Shown here: one piece after another, positions 9,201 to 17,246 of the stretch
Numbering within the stretch: position 1 is the stretch's first letter
Layout of the letters: every line of letters begins with the position of its first letter
Assembly (NCBI GenBank): GCA_965220075.1
Contig: OZ244806.1
Span: forward strand, 2,418,001-2,482,000
Origin: G965220075 sp965220075
GTDB lineage: Bacteria > Chloroflexota > UBA11872
DNA: 64,000 nt
Reading direction: 5' to 3'
Made by a program: the position numbers and the translations under genes
The notes under the pieces: generated by a model
The model's database searches: none
Told to the model about the DNA's origin: nothing
What the model saw: the letters and a program-made list of their open reading frames with translations, nothing else

Positions 9201-9254
9201 ACATCCGCGGTGTCCCGCACGCGCGCTGCTGGTCGTGGCGCCGCAGTCGAGTGA
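6219..9254 (+). CDS. YfhO family integral membrane protein
   Basis: 1011 aa from ATG 6219; in-frame ATGs at 6273 and 6321 are also possible, and the protein-like sequence begins near ISPARLDRF. The N-terminal half holds about a dozen hydrophobic segments with the family landmarks YFELDTFKQNAPF, EFPLWNPYLFTGYPQFAD (an acidic/aromatic catalytic loop like GT39/PMT glycosyltransferases) and FPGVFGRQDGYW. A long extracytoplasmic part follows. The C-terminus has the typical YfhO ending, DAYYPGWKATVDG, HRVELRFEPGSF, then a last TM helix. YfhO-like proteins are thought to transfer lipid-linked sugars to cell-wall polymers or proteins. The heptose genes downstream support a role in surface glycans. 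Confidence 0.85.
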   Translation: MRRAGCAAINASPPPTDLMDREETRAPRRAPALGMISPARLDRFRGALPLILLGLVVLLAYAPAWTRGQVYFELDTFKQNAPFAAFVSEELRAGEFPLWNPYLFTGYPQFADGQAGVLFPLHLPFFLAGAVEALLVWGPPLRSLLAALAAYAFARTLKISTAGSALAGITYGLGSFGVAQQHHFNIANAAPVLPLVLAAWERAFAAGSARPRLAWLGLAAFALSLVLLAVQPQLALITGFGLGTYVIASLAAGRWRVSTGRRATLQTATWALGGMVATVAIATGLAAVQVVPLLELIAESERADVLDLAEVSRFSVPPLGAAQLVFPGVFGRQDGYWFMWNAWETAFYAGVVPLALSLIALARPNRLIIVLALVGIAAALVAQGADGPTPAFDAVRRIPGFDRARAPGRFVMIAILMIGPLAGCGLDRLRHTAAPRLGAFLALLLVTAVASLGTIHLWARSGSEASQAVEQWLLSHRELSMIPGDPTRTALLMDSTNPLRPANLLPLAAGLLFLVIVVAAARAPSFRRWLAPVGVGLAAVELAFLAATFHAATPASDLLREVELERGITGPRSYPRLFVSEAVERGSNRFLLARAAEASGYAPLVPTRTKNLIDAWHDNPPRIAELLGVETAAYLDDGVTGFRSHLVEGATVTFSLNRPALVVDRWSPHWERTIELPEVTGIRAAHLVLSMDGGVDAAQGEPVGAATWLRDGTPLSDLPLLAGVHVSERTAFGALKVRDPSHGLGELAASFGESLGSVYTLARLDFEGPGTADTLELQVSRPGVAVTLHGISVIDQTGKPQRFWFPLLDRSGAREPLLLGHFESRPRARLVQRVRLVRDAEDALREVTRLGAERARRTVIEAGAWGPSLDPGLVSEAAPDPRFVAHARLLEESSSELTIETQSSGPAMLVLRDAYYPGWKATVDGVPAPILPADLASRAVPVPPGAHRVELRFEPGSFRLGAALSAGSLVLLALLLLAVRHWPRIAGRLRRPRSTSAVSRTRAAGRGAAVE

Positions 9255-9367
9255 GCAGCCCCGAGCATAGGTAGCGACAGCGAGCGGGTGGGCACTCCGC
9301 CTCACACGGTGCGCTTGCCATTGGAGCTCAGGACGAGCCATCCGAGGCCATTCCCGCCTCTCGCTCG

Positions 9368-9994
9368 ATGCTAGACTCCGCCCGTCGGCACCCGTGCCGG
9401 CGGCTGGAAGAGCGCTTGCAGGACACTCAGGGCGCCGTCGCCGCCTATCTCACATCTCACCGCGATAATCTGCTGGCCGTCGATCCCGCCGAGGTCGCAC
9501 GTGCGGCGGAGTTCCTGATCGAGGCCTGGCGGAACCGGTGCACGATATTCGTGGCCGGTAACGGGGGCAGCGCCAGCACCGCGTCGCACTTCGCCGCCGA
9601 CCTCGGCAAGACGACTCTCAGCGGCACCGACGACGCCCAACGCGTACGCGCGGTCGCGCTGACCGACAACGCGGCCCTGCTCACGGCCTGGGCCAACGAC
9701 CATGCGTTCGAGGCGGTCTTCGCGCAGTCGCTGCGCAACCTGGCGCACCCGTCCGACGTGCTGGTGCTGATCAGCTGCAGCGGTGCCTCGCCCAACCTCC
9801 TGGCCGCCGCCCGGGCCGGGCGCGAACTTGGGCTCAAGATAGTGTCTCTTACAGGCCCCGACGCTCCTCTTGGGCGGCTCTCCGACCTCCAGGTAGCGGT
9901 GCCGGGACCCAACCCGCAAGTCATGGAAGACCTGCACCTGGCCGTTTGCCACGCCCTCACCCTGCGGGTGGCGGCGGCGCTTGCGGCGTCCTAG
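9368..9994 (+). CDS. gmhA: phosphoheptose isomerase (SIS domain)
   Basis: 208 aa. The family converts sedoheptulose 7-phosphate to D-glycero-D-manno-heptose 7-phosphate, the first step of heptose nucleotide synthesis. The SIS fold is clear: FVAGNGGSASTASHFAADL (sugar-phosphate loop), ALTDNAALLTAWANDHAFE, LVLISCSGASPNLLAA and the C-terminal catalytic helix QVMEDLHLAVCHAL. The metal/acid Glu of E. coli GmhA (HFAEEL) is Asp here (HFAADL), a conservative change. The heptose-7-phosphate kinase follows 194 bp downstream. A DiaA-like role is a less likely alternative. Confidence 0.85.
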   Translation: MLDSARRHPCRRLEERLQDTQGAVAAYLTSHRDNLLAVDPAEVARAAEFLIEAWRNRCTIFVAGNGGSASTASHFAADLGKTTLSGTDDAQRVRAVALTDNAALLTAWANDHAFEAVFAQSLRNLAHPSDVLVLISCSGASPNLLAAARAGRELGLKIVSLTGPDAPLGRLSDLQVAVPGPNPQVMEDLHLAVCHALTLRVAAALAAS

Positions 9995-10188
9995 TTGGAC
10001 CTACGTCCCGGACCGCGCCCAATAGAGACCGTGCAGCCTTCGAGGGTCCGTGCGGGCAAGAACCGTTGGCTCGCGTTCGGTCTTGACGGCAACATCAGCT
10101 GGTTGAATCCTCGTTGCCCGCGCGCAGAATGGGCGGCGCGCTCAGGCGGCGCGCCGAGAGCGGCACGGCAGACGGCAGGGATGCGCAA

Positions 10189-11166
10189 GTGATCGTGACG
10201 CAAACGCCCTTGCGGATCAGCTTCTTTGGCGGCGGCACCGACTTCCCCGCCTACTACCGCACGCACGGCGGGGCCGTTCTCGCTACCGCGATCGACAAGT
10301 ACGTGCACGTGATCGTTAAGCAACGATTCGATCACGACATCTACATCAATTACTCACGCAAGGAGATCGTCGATCGCGTGGATCGAATTCAGCACGACCT
10401 CGTGCGTGAAGCCATGCGCGAGACGGGTGTCGAGCGAGGCGTGGAGATCACTACGCTGGCCGACGTTCCCAGCTCGGGCACCGGTTTGGGGTCGTCCAGC
10501 GCCGTGCTGGTGGGCCTGCTGCACGCCCTGCACGCCTACCGGGGCCGCCTCGTGACCGCCCAACAGCTCGCCGACGAGGCCTGCGCGATCGAGATCGAGC
10601 GGCTGGGCCGCCCCATCGGCAAGCAGGATCAATTCATGACCGCCTTCGGCGGCCTCCGGTTGCTGGAGTTCGGGCCGGAGGAGCGCGTCGCTTGCCAGAG
10701 CCCCACGATTGCGTCCGAGTGGCGGGCGCGCCTAGCCGACCGGCTGCTCCTGTTCTTCACCGGCCGCACACGCAATGCCGACGGCATCCTGACCGAACAG
10801 CAGCGCAACATCCCCGACCGCCTGGAGTTCCTGCACGTTCTGCGCGACCTCGCGCACGATGGCAGGCACCGCCTCGCGCAAGGCGATCTGGACGGATTCG
10901 GCCGAAACCTGCACACGGCCTGGGAGCATAAGAAACGCTTGGCGCCTGACGTGAGCGATGACGAGATCGACGGCCTCTATCAGCGCGCCCGGCTCGCCGG
11001 TGCGCTGGGAGGCAAGATAGCCGGCGCGGGCGGCGGCGGCTTCCTGCTCCTCTACGTACCACCCTCCGAGCAGGACGCCGTGCGTGAGGCCTTGCGGCCG
11101 TTGCGTGAGCTGCCGGTGGGCTTTGAACCCGATGGCAGTAAGGTGATCTTCAACATACGGCGCTAG
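10189..11166 (+). CDS. hddA: GHMP-family D-glycero-D-manno-heptose 7-phosphate kinase
   Basis: About 325 aa. I start it at GTG 10189 (VIVTQTPLRISFFGGG), with GGCAGGGA ~8 nt upstream; a longer frame to 10114 adds a non-conserved Arg-rich leader. The GHMP kinase ATP loop is SSGTGLGSSSAVLVGLL. The N-terminal TPLRISFFGGGTDFP is diagnostic of the HddA/fucose-kinase-like subgroup, and the C-terminal glycine-rich motif is GKIAGAGGGGFLLLY. It phosphorylates heptose 7-phosphate at C1, or a related sugar, en route to a GDP-heptose. The preceding gmhA supports this. No heptose-1-phosphate guanylyltransferase (hddC) lies in the window. Confidence 0.85.
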   Translation: MIVTQTPLRISFFGGGTDFPAYYRTHGGAVLATAIDKYVHVIVKQRFDHDIYINYSRKEIVDRVDRIQHDLVREAMRETGVERGVEITTLADVPSSGTGLGSSSAVLVGLLHALHAYRGRLVTAQQLADEACAIEIERLGRPIGKQDQFMTAFGGLRLLEFGPEERVACQSPTIASEWRARLADRLLLFFTGRTRNADGILTEQQRNIPDRLEFLHVLRDLAHDGRHRLAQGDLDGFGRNLHTAWEHKKRLAPDVSDDEIDGLYQRARLAGALGGKIAGAGGGGFLLLYVPPSEQDAVREALRPLRELPVGFEPDGSKVIFNIRR

Positions 11167-11194
11167 GCGCCGGTCACGACCGTGGGGCTCGCGA

Positions 11195-12313
11195 ATGCAC
11201 GTGCTGGTCACGGGCGGGGCCGGTTTCATCGGCTCCCACCTTGTCGACGCGCTGATCGCGCGCGGTGATCGCGTCACGATCCTCGATAGCCTCGTCGCGC
11301 GCGTGCATCCCGGCGGCCGGCCGCCCGACTACCTCCCGCCGACGGCCCGCTTCATGCGCGGCGACGTGACCGAGCCCGCCGATTGGCGCCGCGCGCTAGC
11401 GGACTCGGACGCGGTGCTTCATCTGGCCGCCTATCAGGACTACCAGCCCGACTTCAGCACCTTCGCCCGCGTCAACGACGCCGGCACCGCCCTCCTGTTC
11501 GAGACCGTGGTGGCCGAGCGGCTGCGGCCGCGCAAGATCGTGGTAGCCAGCTCCCAGGCCGTTTACGGCGAGGGCGCCTACCGCTGCGCCGCGCACGGCC
11601 GGCAACATCCGCCGCCCCGCACGCTCGCTCAGCTCGAGCGCGCTGACTGGGAGGTCGCCTGTCCGGTCTGCGGCGAAGCCGCGGCGCCCGTGGCCGCGGC
11701 CGAAGCGCACCCGAATCCGCACAACGCCTACGCAATCTCCAAGCATGCGCAGGAGCAGTACGCGCTGGTGCTGGGCCGACGATATGACATCCCAACCGTG
11801 GCTCTGCGCTTCAGCATCGTGCAGGGCCCACGTCAAAGCCCGGCCAACGCCTATTCAGGCGTCCTGCGCGCGTTCCTTGGTCGGCTGCTCAACGGGCAGC
11901 GGCCCATCGTCTTCGAGGATGGCGCTCAGCTGCGTGACTACACCCACATAGACGACGTGGTAGCGGCCGTTCTGCTGGCCCTGGACGACTCGCGCGCGGA
12001 CTTCGAGGTGTTCAACGTCGGCAGCGGCAAGCCGCTAACCGTGCTCGCCTATGCGGACGCTCTGTCGCGCGCGCTCGACCTCGATCTCGCGCCGGAGGTC
12101 AGCGGGCGCTTCAGGGTGGGCGACACGCGGCACGTCTGGTCGGACACCGCCAAGCTGCACAAGCTGGGCTGGCGGCCCGCTAAATCGCTGGCCGAGATCA
12201 TTCCCGACTACTTGAGCTGGCTGGACGGCGCCAAGCTCGATCCCGCCTGGGTTGGGAACGCCATGGACGCCATGGAGCGCTCCGGCTCGCTGCGCCGGGC
12301 CGCTGGCGGCTGA
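11195..12313 (+). CDS. NAD-dependent sugar-nucleotide epimerase/dehydratase (extended SDR)
   Basis: 372 aa, ATG start 28 bp after hddA. NAD-binding Rossmann motif VTGGAGFIGSHLVDAL at residues 5-20. Catalytic Tyr-Lys are in NAYAISKHAQE and the Ser in VVASSQAVYGEG. Unlike most epimerases it has a ~45-residue insertion between these, carrying YRCAAHG and VACPVCGE, a Cys/His set able to bind zinc. The same insertion is known in dTDP-L-rhamnose 4-epimerase-type proteins, so that activity is a reasonable guess. With gmhA, hddA and YfhO it forms a surface-sugar cluster. Confidence 0.8.
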   Translation: MHVLVTGGAGFIGSHLVDALIARGDRVTILDSLVARVHPGGRPPDYLPPTARFMRGDVTEPADWRRALADSDAVLHLAAYQDYQPDFSTFARVNDAGTALLFETVVAERLRPRKIVVASSQAVYGEGAYRCAAHGRQHPPPRTLAQLERADWEVACPVCGEAAAPVAAAEAHPNPHNAYAISKHAQEQYALVLGRRYDIPTVALRFSIVQGPRQSPANAYSGVLRAFLGRLLNGQRPIVFEDGAQLRDYTHIDDVVAAVLLALDDSRADFEVFNVGSGKPLTVLAYADALSRALDLDLAPEVSGRFRVGDTRHVWSDTAKLHKLGWRPAKSLAEIIPDYLSWLDGAKLDPAWVGNAMDAMERSGSLRRAAGG

Positions 12314-12319
12314 TCCAGC

Positions 12320-13354
12320 TCAGCGCACTGCGGGCGGCGCTCCCAGCCAGCGCGCCGCTTTGGGCGCGAAGTAGGTGATGATGATGTCGGCCCCAGCGCG
12401 CGCTATGGCGGTGAGCGCCTCCAGCGCGGCCGTCTTCTCATCCAGCCACCCGCGCGCGACCGCCGCCTTGATGGCGGCGTATTCACCGCTGACGAAGTAG
12501 GCCGCGGTAGGCACGCCGTAGGCATCCTTCACCTTCGCTACGACGTCGAGATAGGTGAGCGCCGGTTTAACCATCACGATGTCGGCGCCCTGCTCGAGGT
12601 CGAGCCGCACCTCGCGCAACGCCTCGTCGGCGTTGGCGGGGTCCATCTGGTAACCGCGGCGGTCGCCAAACGCCGGGGCGGAATCTACGGCCGACCGAAA
12701 AGGACCGTAGAAGGCGCTGGCGTACTTGGCGGCGTAGGCCATGATCGACGTGTTAGCGAAACCGGTGGAGTCGAGGAGGTCGCGAATCGCCCCCACGCGG
12801 CCATCCATCATGTCCGAAGGCGCCACCAGATCGGCGCCGGCCGCGGCGTGCGAGCGGGCGACCTCCGCTATGCGGTCGACGGAGGCGTCATTGTCGATTT
12901 CGCCGCCGCGCACTATGCCACAGTGCCCGTGGTCGGTGTAGGCGCAAAGGCATACGTCTGTAGCTACGATCAACTCGGGAACCGCCGCCTTGATCGCCCC
13001 GACGGCGCGCTGGACGGCGCCCTCGGGTGACGAAGCCTCAGTTCCGGCGGCGTCTTTGACTTCCGGTTGCCCAAAGAGCAGCAGCGCGGGAATGCCGAGA
13101 TCGGCGACCCGCCGCGCCTCCTCCGTCACCCGATCCACCGAGCGGTGAAACTGTTCCGGCAGGGCGTCGATCTCGCGCTCGACGCCCGAACCCGGCACTA
13201 CGAACAGCGGATACATGAACCTGTCCGCGGAGAGACGGGTTTCACGCACGAACTGGCGCAGCGCGGGCGTGCGGCGCAGGCGCCGCGGCCGTTGCCGCGG
13301 CTTGGCGCCTTCGAACGGCCGGCCCGGGCTGACGGGGTGGCTGAGGTCAGTCAC
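12320..13354 (-). CDS. hemB: delta-aminolevulinic acid dehydratase (porphobilinogen synthase)
   Basis: 344 aa, condenses two 5-aminolevulinates to porphobilinogen. The active-site zinc cysteines are C135, C137 and C145 in DVCLCAYTDHGHCG. The two Schiff-base region lysines are K210 (YAAKYASAFYGPF) and K263 (MVKPALTYLD). MDPANADEALREV is also typical. This is a zinc-type enzyme rather than the Mg-only type, because all three Cys are kept. Last gene of the tetrapyrrole block, 55 bp after hemD. It converges with the epimerase gene, with 6 bp between the stops. Confidence 0.95.
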   Translation of the reverse strand: MTDLSHPVSPGRPFEGAKPRQRPRRLRRTPALRQFVRETRLSADRFMYPLFVVPGSGVEREIDALPEQFHRSVDRVTEEARRVADLGIPALLLFGQPEVKDAAGTEASSPEGAVQRAVGAIKAAVPELIVATDVCLCAYTDHGHCGIVRGGEIDNDASVDRIAEVARSHAAAGADLVAPSDMMDGRVGAIRDLLDSTGFANTSIMAYAAKYASAFYGPFRSAVDSAPAFGDRRGYQMDPANADEALREVRLDLEQGADIVMVKPALTYLDVVAKVKDAYGVPTAAYFVSGEYAAIKAAVARGWLDEKTAALEALTAIARAGADIIITYFAPKAARWLGAPPAVR

Positions 13355-13409
13355 GGTTCATCTCCGGATCGAGCGCCAACACGGTTGAAGGGCCTCTACC
13401 GCCATTGTG

Positions 13410-14192
13410 TCAGGCCTCGCTCGCGGCGCGGATGCGCAAGGCCCCGACGATCGCTTCAGCCAGAGCGCGGCCCGAGGACTCCGCGGCGACCACGTCCGGT
13501 TCACGCCCGGCCCGCCGGCAGGCCTGGGCCGTGGTAGGACCGATCACGCCCACGCAGACGGCTTGCGGGACATTCCGCAGGCCGCCCAGCGCGACGGCGA
13601 AGCTGATGGCGCTGGAGGGGCTGGCGAAGGCCAGCGCGTCCACCTCAGCGTCCTTCACCTCCCGCACTATCTGCGCTGGAACGCCGGCGGGCCTGGTGCG
13701 GTAGGCCGGGACGGAACGTACGGCCAAACCGGCGCGGCGCACAAGCTCCAGCGACTCGTCACGTCCATCCTCGGCCTGCACGATAGCCAGCGTGGACCCT
13801 TGCGGCGCGCGCGCAACAATTGCCCCGGCGAGGTCGGCGCCAGTGCGGCCGTTTGATTCGAAGTCGACCGCCAGTCCGGCGCGGCGGGCGGTGGCGGCGG
13901 TGGCCGCGCCTACGGCGGCGATCTGAACGGCTGCCGCGTGCGTCTTTGCAGTAGCACCGAAGCGTCGCTGCCGCTGCGCGAAGTAACGCACGGCGTGGCG
14001 GCTCATGAACAGGATCCAGTCGACGCCGGCGGGGTACCGAGCGAGTCGATCGAGGGCTTCGTAGCTGCGCGGCGGCCCGATCGCAATGGTCGGCGACACG
14101 ACGACCTCACATTCGAGCTCGGTGAGCCGCTCCGAAAGGGTGTCGCCGCCCTGGCCGGGCCGCGTGACTACCACCCGTGGCCGCCGGCTCAT
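13410..14192 (-). CDS. hemD: uroporphyrinogen-III synthase
   Basis: 260 aa. Cyclises hydroxymethylbilane with inversion of ring D. The family is weakly conserved, but N-terminal RPRVVVTRPGQGGDTLSERL, the middle VDWILFMSRHAVRYF, the C-terminal DALAFASPSSAISF and VCVGVIGPTTAQACRRAG fit its two-lobed fold. Its start overlaps the stop of the uroporphyrinogen methyltransferase by 4 bp (14189-14192), and the order methyltransferase-hemD after hemC is common, which strengthens the call. Confidence 0.88.
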   Translation of the reverse strand: MSRRPRVVVTRPGQGGDTLSERLTELECEVVVSPTIAIGPPRSYEALDRLARYPAGVDWILFMSRHAVRYFAQRQRRFGATAKTHAAAVQIAAVGAATAATARRAGLAVDFESNGRTGADLAGAIVARAPQGSTLAIVQAEDGRDESLELVRRAGLAVRSVPAYRTRPAGVPAQIVREVKDAEVDALAFASPSSAISFAVALGGLRNVPQAVCVGVIGPTTAQACRRAGREPDVVAAESSGRALAEAIVGALRIRAASEA

Positions 14193-14935
14193 TCCTGCTC
14201 CTGGCGCAGCAGGTCCACGACCGGCCCAATGACAGCCACGGCGGGGTTTGCGATGGAAGCGGCGCGGGCCGCCTCCGCCACGCTGCCAAGGCTGGCTCGC
14301 ACGCTGCGCTGGCCGGGTGCGGCGCCGTTCTCGATCACGGCGGCCGGCTCGGCGGCATCGCGCCCGGCCTCGATGAGGGAGGCCGCGATTTCTCCCAGCT
14401 TAGCCACCCCCATCATGACGACTATCGTCCCGCTTATCGCCGCGAGCCTGCTCCAGTCCACCGCCGCCTCCGCTTTGGCCGGGTCCTCGTGACCCGTAAC
14501 GACTACCACGGCCGAAGCCATACCTCGATGCGTTACGGGAATACCGGCCGCGGCCGGCGCGCCGAATGCCGAGGTGACGCCGGGGACCACTTCCCAGCGG
14601 ATCCCGGCCGCCTGAGCGGCCAGCGCCTCCTCGCCGCCGCGCCCGAATACAAACGGGTCGCCGCCCTTCAGCCGGCAGACCGTGTTGCCGGCGCGCGCGA
14701 GGCCGACCAGCACGGCCCCGATCTCTTGCTGCGTGCGGCCATGCTGGCCGGGCGCTTTGCCGACGTAGATCTTCTGAGCTTCGGGACGAGCCTGCGTCAG
14801 AAACGCGGGGTCGACCAGCCGGTCATACACCACCGCGTCGGCCCGCCGCAGAATCTCCTGGCCGCGGACGGTGATCAGGCCCGGATCGCCGGGACCCGCG
14901 CCGACGAGATACAAGGTGCCGGGCCGAAGGCTCAC
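14189..14935 (-). CDS. cobA: uroporphyrinogen-III C-methyltransferase (SUMT)
   Basis: 248 aa, SAM-dependent. Makes precorrin-2, the branch point to siroheme and cobalamin. Family motifs: VGAGPGDPGLITVRG near the N-terminus (SAM loop), DAVVYDRLVDP, GNTVCRLKGGDPFVFGRGGEE and WEVVPGVTSAFGAPAAAGIP. It is a single-domain form without the CysG dehydrogenase/ferrochelatase part, so those two steps must come from elsewhere. 4-bp overlaps link it to hemC on one side and hemD on the other. The sulfite reductase upstream needs siroheme, so siroheme is the likely main product here. Confidence 0.93.
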   Translation of the reverse strand: MSLRPGTLYLVGAGPGDPGLITVRGQEILRRADAVVYDRLVDPAFLTQARPEAQKIYVGKAPGQHGRTQQEIGAVLVGLARAGNTVCRLKGGDPFVFGRGGEEALAAQAAGIRWEVVPGVTSAFGAPAAAGIPVTHRGMASAVVVVTGHEDPAKAEAAVDWSRLAAISGTIVVMMGVAKLGEIAASLIEAGRDAAEPAAVIENGAAPGQRSVRASLGSVAEAARAASIANPAVAVIGPVVDLLRQEQE

Positions 14936-15828
14936 GCGAGCCCTTCCGGCATGGCGTCCAATACAGCGTCCGCGGCCCTCCGGCCCAGGTCGAGCGCGGC
15001 GGTCGTGTCGCCTTCCACGGTGACGGGAGGCGCGCCTTCGGGGCCAAAGACGGCGGCTTGCAGGGTCAAACGCTCGCCGCCGATGGTCGCGAGCGCGCCC
15101 GCCGGCAGAGAGCAGCCACCCTGCAGTGCTTGCAGAAAGGCGCGCTCGGCGCTGGTGGTCGCCTGCGCCGCGGGGTCGTCGAGGTCGGCGAGCAGCGTTA
15201 TAAGGTCGGCACGATCCTCACGGACTTCGATGGCCAGCGCGCCCTGACCGGGCGCGGGCAAGAAGTTGGGAGGCTCGAGCAGGGCGGACACGGCATCCGT
15301 CAGACCGGCGCGTTGCAGACCGGCCACGGCCAATAGCGTCGCATCGATCCGCCCCTCCACGACCGCCGCCACACGCGTCCCCACGCTACCCCGCAGGGGA
15401 ACCATCTTGACGTCAGGCCGGGCTAGCCGCACCTGTGCCGCGCGCCGAGGGCTGCTGCTGCCAACCCGTGCGCCCGTGGGAAGCTCGGCCAGCGAGGACC
15501 GTGCGCCCGCCACCAGCGCGTCGCGAGGATCGGCCCGCGCCGGCACGGCTACTACGGTCAAACCGGGCGCCGGAGCGGTGGGCAGGTCCTTGAGGCTGTG
15601 CACGGCTACGTCCGCGCGGCCGTCGAGCAGCGCGTCCTGCACCGCCTTGGTGAACACGCCGCGCTCACCCAGATCCCGGATAAGCCGCCCGGTGTCCCGG
15701 TCGGCGGCAGTGGTGACCGGCACCAGCGTCACCTCGAGCTGAGGTACGCGGGCGCGTATCAGGTCGACGACGAGCGCCGTCTGCGCACGCGCCAACGGGC
15801 TGGATCGGGTGGCGACTCTGAGCAGCAT
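14932..15828 (-). CDS. hemC: hydroxymethylbilane synthase (porphobilinogen deaminase)
   Basis: About 298 aa from ATG 15828 (MLLRVATRSSPLARAQ); a longer frame to 15891 adds an unconserved leader. Polymerises four porphobilinogens on a dipyrromethane cofactor. The cofactor-bearing Cys lies in the loop FLQALQGGCSLPAGALA. Other signatures: HSLKDLPTAPAPGL, then VGSSSPRRAAQVRLARPD and PLRGSVGTRV. Its stop overlaps the methyltransferase start by 4 bp. No hemA (glutamyl-tRNA reductase) gene is adjacent, although this is the usual neighbour. Confidence 0.95.
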   Translation of the reverse strand: MLLRVATRSSPLARAQTALVVDLIRARVPQLEVTLVPVTTAADRDTGRLIRDLGERGVFTKAVQDALLDGRADVAVHSLKDLPTAPAPGLTVVAVPARADPRDALVAGARSSLAELPTGARVGSSSPRRAAQVRLARPDVKMVPLRGSVGTRVAAVVEGRIDATLLAVAGLQRAGLTDAVSALLEPPNFLPAPGQGALAIEVREDRADLITLLADLDDPAAQATTSAERAFLQALQGGCSLPAGALATIGGERLTLQAAVFGPEGAPPVTVEGDTTAALDLGRRAADAVLDAMPEGLA

Positions 15829-16018
15829 GCAATCGTTCACGCGCTGTCTCCCGCAAGGCGAGCTTAGGACGCAACGGGCCGAGTAATCCACGCTCCGCGT
15901 GATGCAAGACGACCAGCATGGTCGGACGACCGCAAGGATTCCTCACCGTGCGGTTCGTTCATCTTCCTAAATGCGCAGACCTGGGACAGGGTGAACACGT
16001 GGTCGCGGCCGCCTTCCC

Positions 16019-16086
16019 GTAAGGGCGCCCCTTGTTGGCGCCCAAGGGCAGAGGACGAAGAGGTAGCCCACAAGGGGCGCCCCTAC
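16019..16086. repeat. 17-bp imperfect inverted repeat between hemC and sat
   Basis: GTAAGGGCGCCCCTTGT at 16019-16035 is the reverse complement of ACAAGGGGCGCCCCTAC at 16070-16086 with one mismatch, leaving a 34-bp spacer. Each arm also contains the palindrome GGGCGCCC. It is the only clear structure in the 332-bp gap 15829-16160 between the ATP sulfurylase stop and hemC. It may act as a transcriptional boundary between the sulfate operon and the tetrapyrrole operon, or be one copy of a dispersed intergenic repeat. There is no U-run for a standard terminator. Confidence 0.6.
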
Positions 16087-16160
16087 AAGGCGATCCCGCG
16101 GACAGCCCCACACCCCTGCCCCGCTGCCGCCTCATCACCCGATCCGCAATCGGCACGTGA

Positions 16161-17246
16161 TTACGGCCGCTGGTAGTGCCGCGCGAGCTCCTCGGCCACC
16201 TCACTCCGGGTGAACTCGGGCGGCGGACTCTCATTCGCACGCATCATCTCGCGCAGCCGCGTGCCGCTGAGAAACACGTGAGCGTCGTTGTCGTGGGGGC
16301 AAGTCTTGGAGGTAGCCATACCGGCGCAGGCGTTGCACCAGAACGCGTGCTCGAAGAACAGCGGTGTGATGCCCAGCTCGCCGGGAGCGAACTCGTCGAA
16401 GATGACCTGCGCGTCGTAGGGCCCGTAGTAGTTGCCGACGCCGGCGTGGTCGCGACCGACGATGAAGTGCGTGCATCCGTAGTTGCGGCGGACCAGAGCG
16501 TGAAAGATGGCCTCACGCGGGCCGGCGTAGCGCATGGCCGCCGGCAGCACCGAGAGCAGGACGCGCTCGGGCGGGAAGTACTTTTCGAGCAGAACCTCAT
16601 AGCAACGCATGCGCACGTCAGCGGGCACGTCGTCGTCCTTGGTCGCGCCCACGATCGGGTGCACGAGCAGGCCGTCCACCATCTCGAGGGCGGCCTTCTG
16701 AAGGTACTCGTGCGCGCGGTGGATAGGGTTGCGGGTTTGAAAAGCCACGATCGAGCGCCAGCCGCGCTGCGCGTAGAGCGCCGCCAGATCGGCGGGAGTG
16801 TGCCGGTAAGCGGCGAACTCAACGCTGATAGGCGCCGCGGTGTGTGTGAGCGTCCCGCCCAGCAGGGTGTCGCCCTGTGCGTAGAGGGCGGCCACGCCGG
16901 GGTGCGCCTCGTCGGTGGTACGAAAAACGAGCCGCGCCTCACGCGGCTTGTCGTAGCGGAACTTCTCCTCTACTTCCAGGAACGCCACGGGAGCGCGATC
17001 CAGACCGAGCAGGGGGATCTTGTCGCCCTCGCGAATGGCGTCGGCCGTGTCCTGGTCAACCGCCAACGTGATTGGCAGCGGCCAAGGGCGGCCGTCGGCC
17101 AGGCGCATGTTGTCGACGACGTTGGTGTAGTCGGCTCGGTTCATGAATCCGGTGAGCGGTCGGTACCCCTCGACGCGCAACAGCTCGACGTCGGCCAGCT
17201 GGCGCTGGCTGAGCCTGATTGCCGTGAACGTACCTAGGGCGTTCAT
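16161..17246 (-). CDS. sat: sulfate adenylyltransferase (ATP sulfurylase)
   Basis: 361 aa. Makes adenylyl sulfate (APS) from ATP and sulfate. Catalytic motif QTRNPIHRAHEYLQKA, then PADVRMRCYEVLLEKYFPP, FIVGRDHAGVGNYYGPYDA and the Cys set FWCNACAGMA of the bacterial single-chain type. The N-terminus starts directly at LSQRQLADVELL..GYRPLTGFM. The usual first ~20-25 residues (HGG-x-L-x-x-R) are absent. The ATG overlaps the cysC stop by 4 bp, so translational coupling supports this start. No APS kinase domain is fused; that is the separate gene just upstream. Confidence 0.93.
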   Translation of the reverse strand: MNALGTFTAIRLSQRQLADVELLRVEGYRPLTGFMNRADYTNVVDNMRLADGRPWPLPITLAVDQDTADAIREGDKIPLLGLDRAPVAFLEVEEKFRYDKPREARLVFRTTDEAHPGVAALYAQGDTLLGGTLTHTAAPISVEFAAYRHTPADLAALYAQRGWRSIVAFQTRNPIHRAHEYLQKAALEMVDGLLVHPIVGATKDDDVPADVRMRCYEVLLEKYFPPERVLLSVLPAAMRYAGPREAIFHALVRRNYGCTHFIVGRDHAGVGNYYGPYDAQVIFDEFAPGELGITPLFFEHAFWCNACAGMATSKTCPHDNDAHVFLSGTRLREMMRANESPPPEFTRSEVAEELARHYQRP

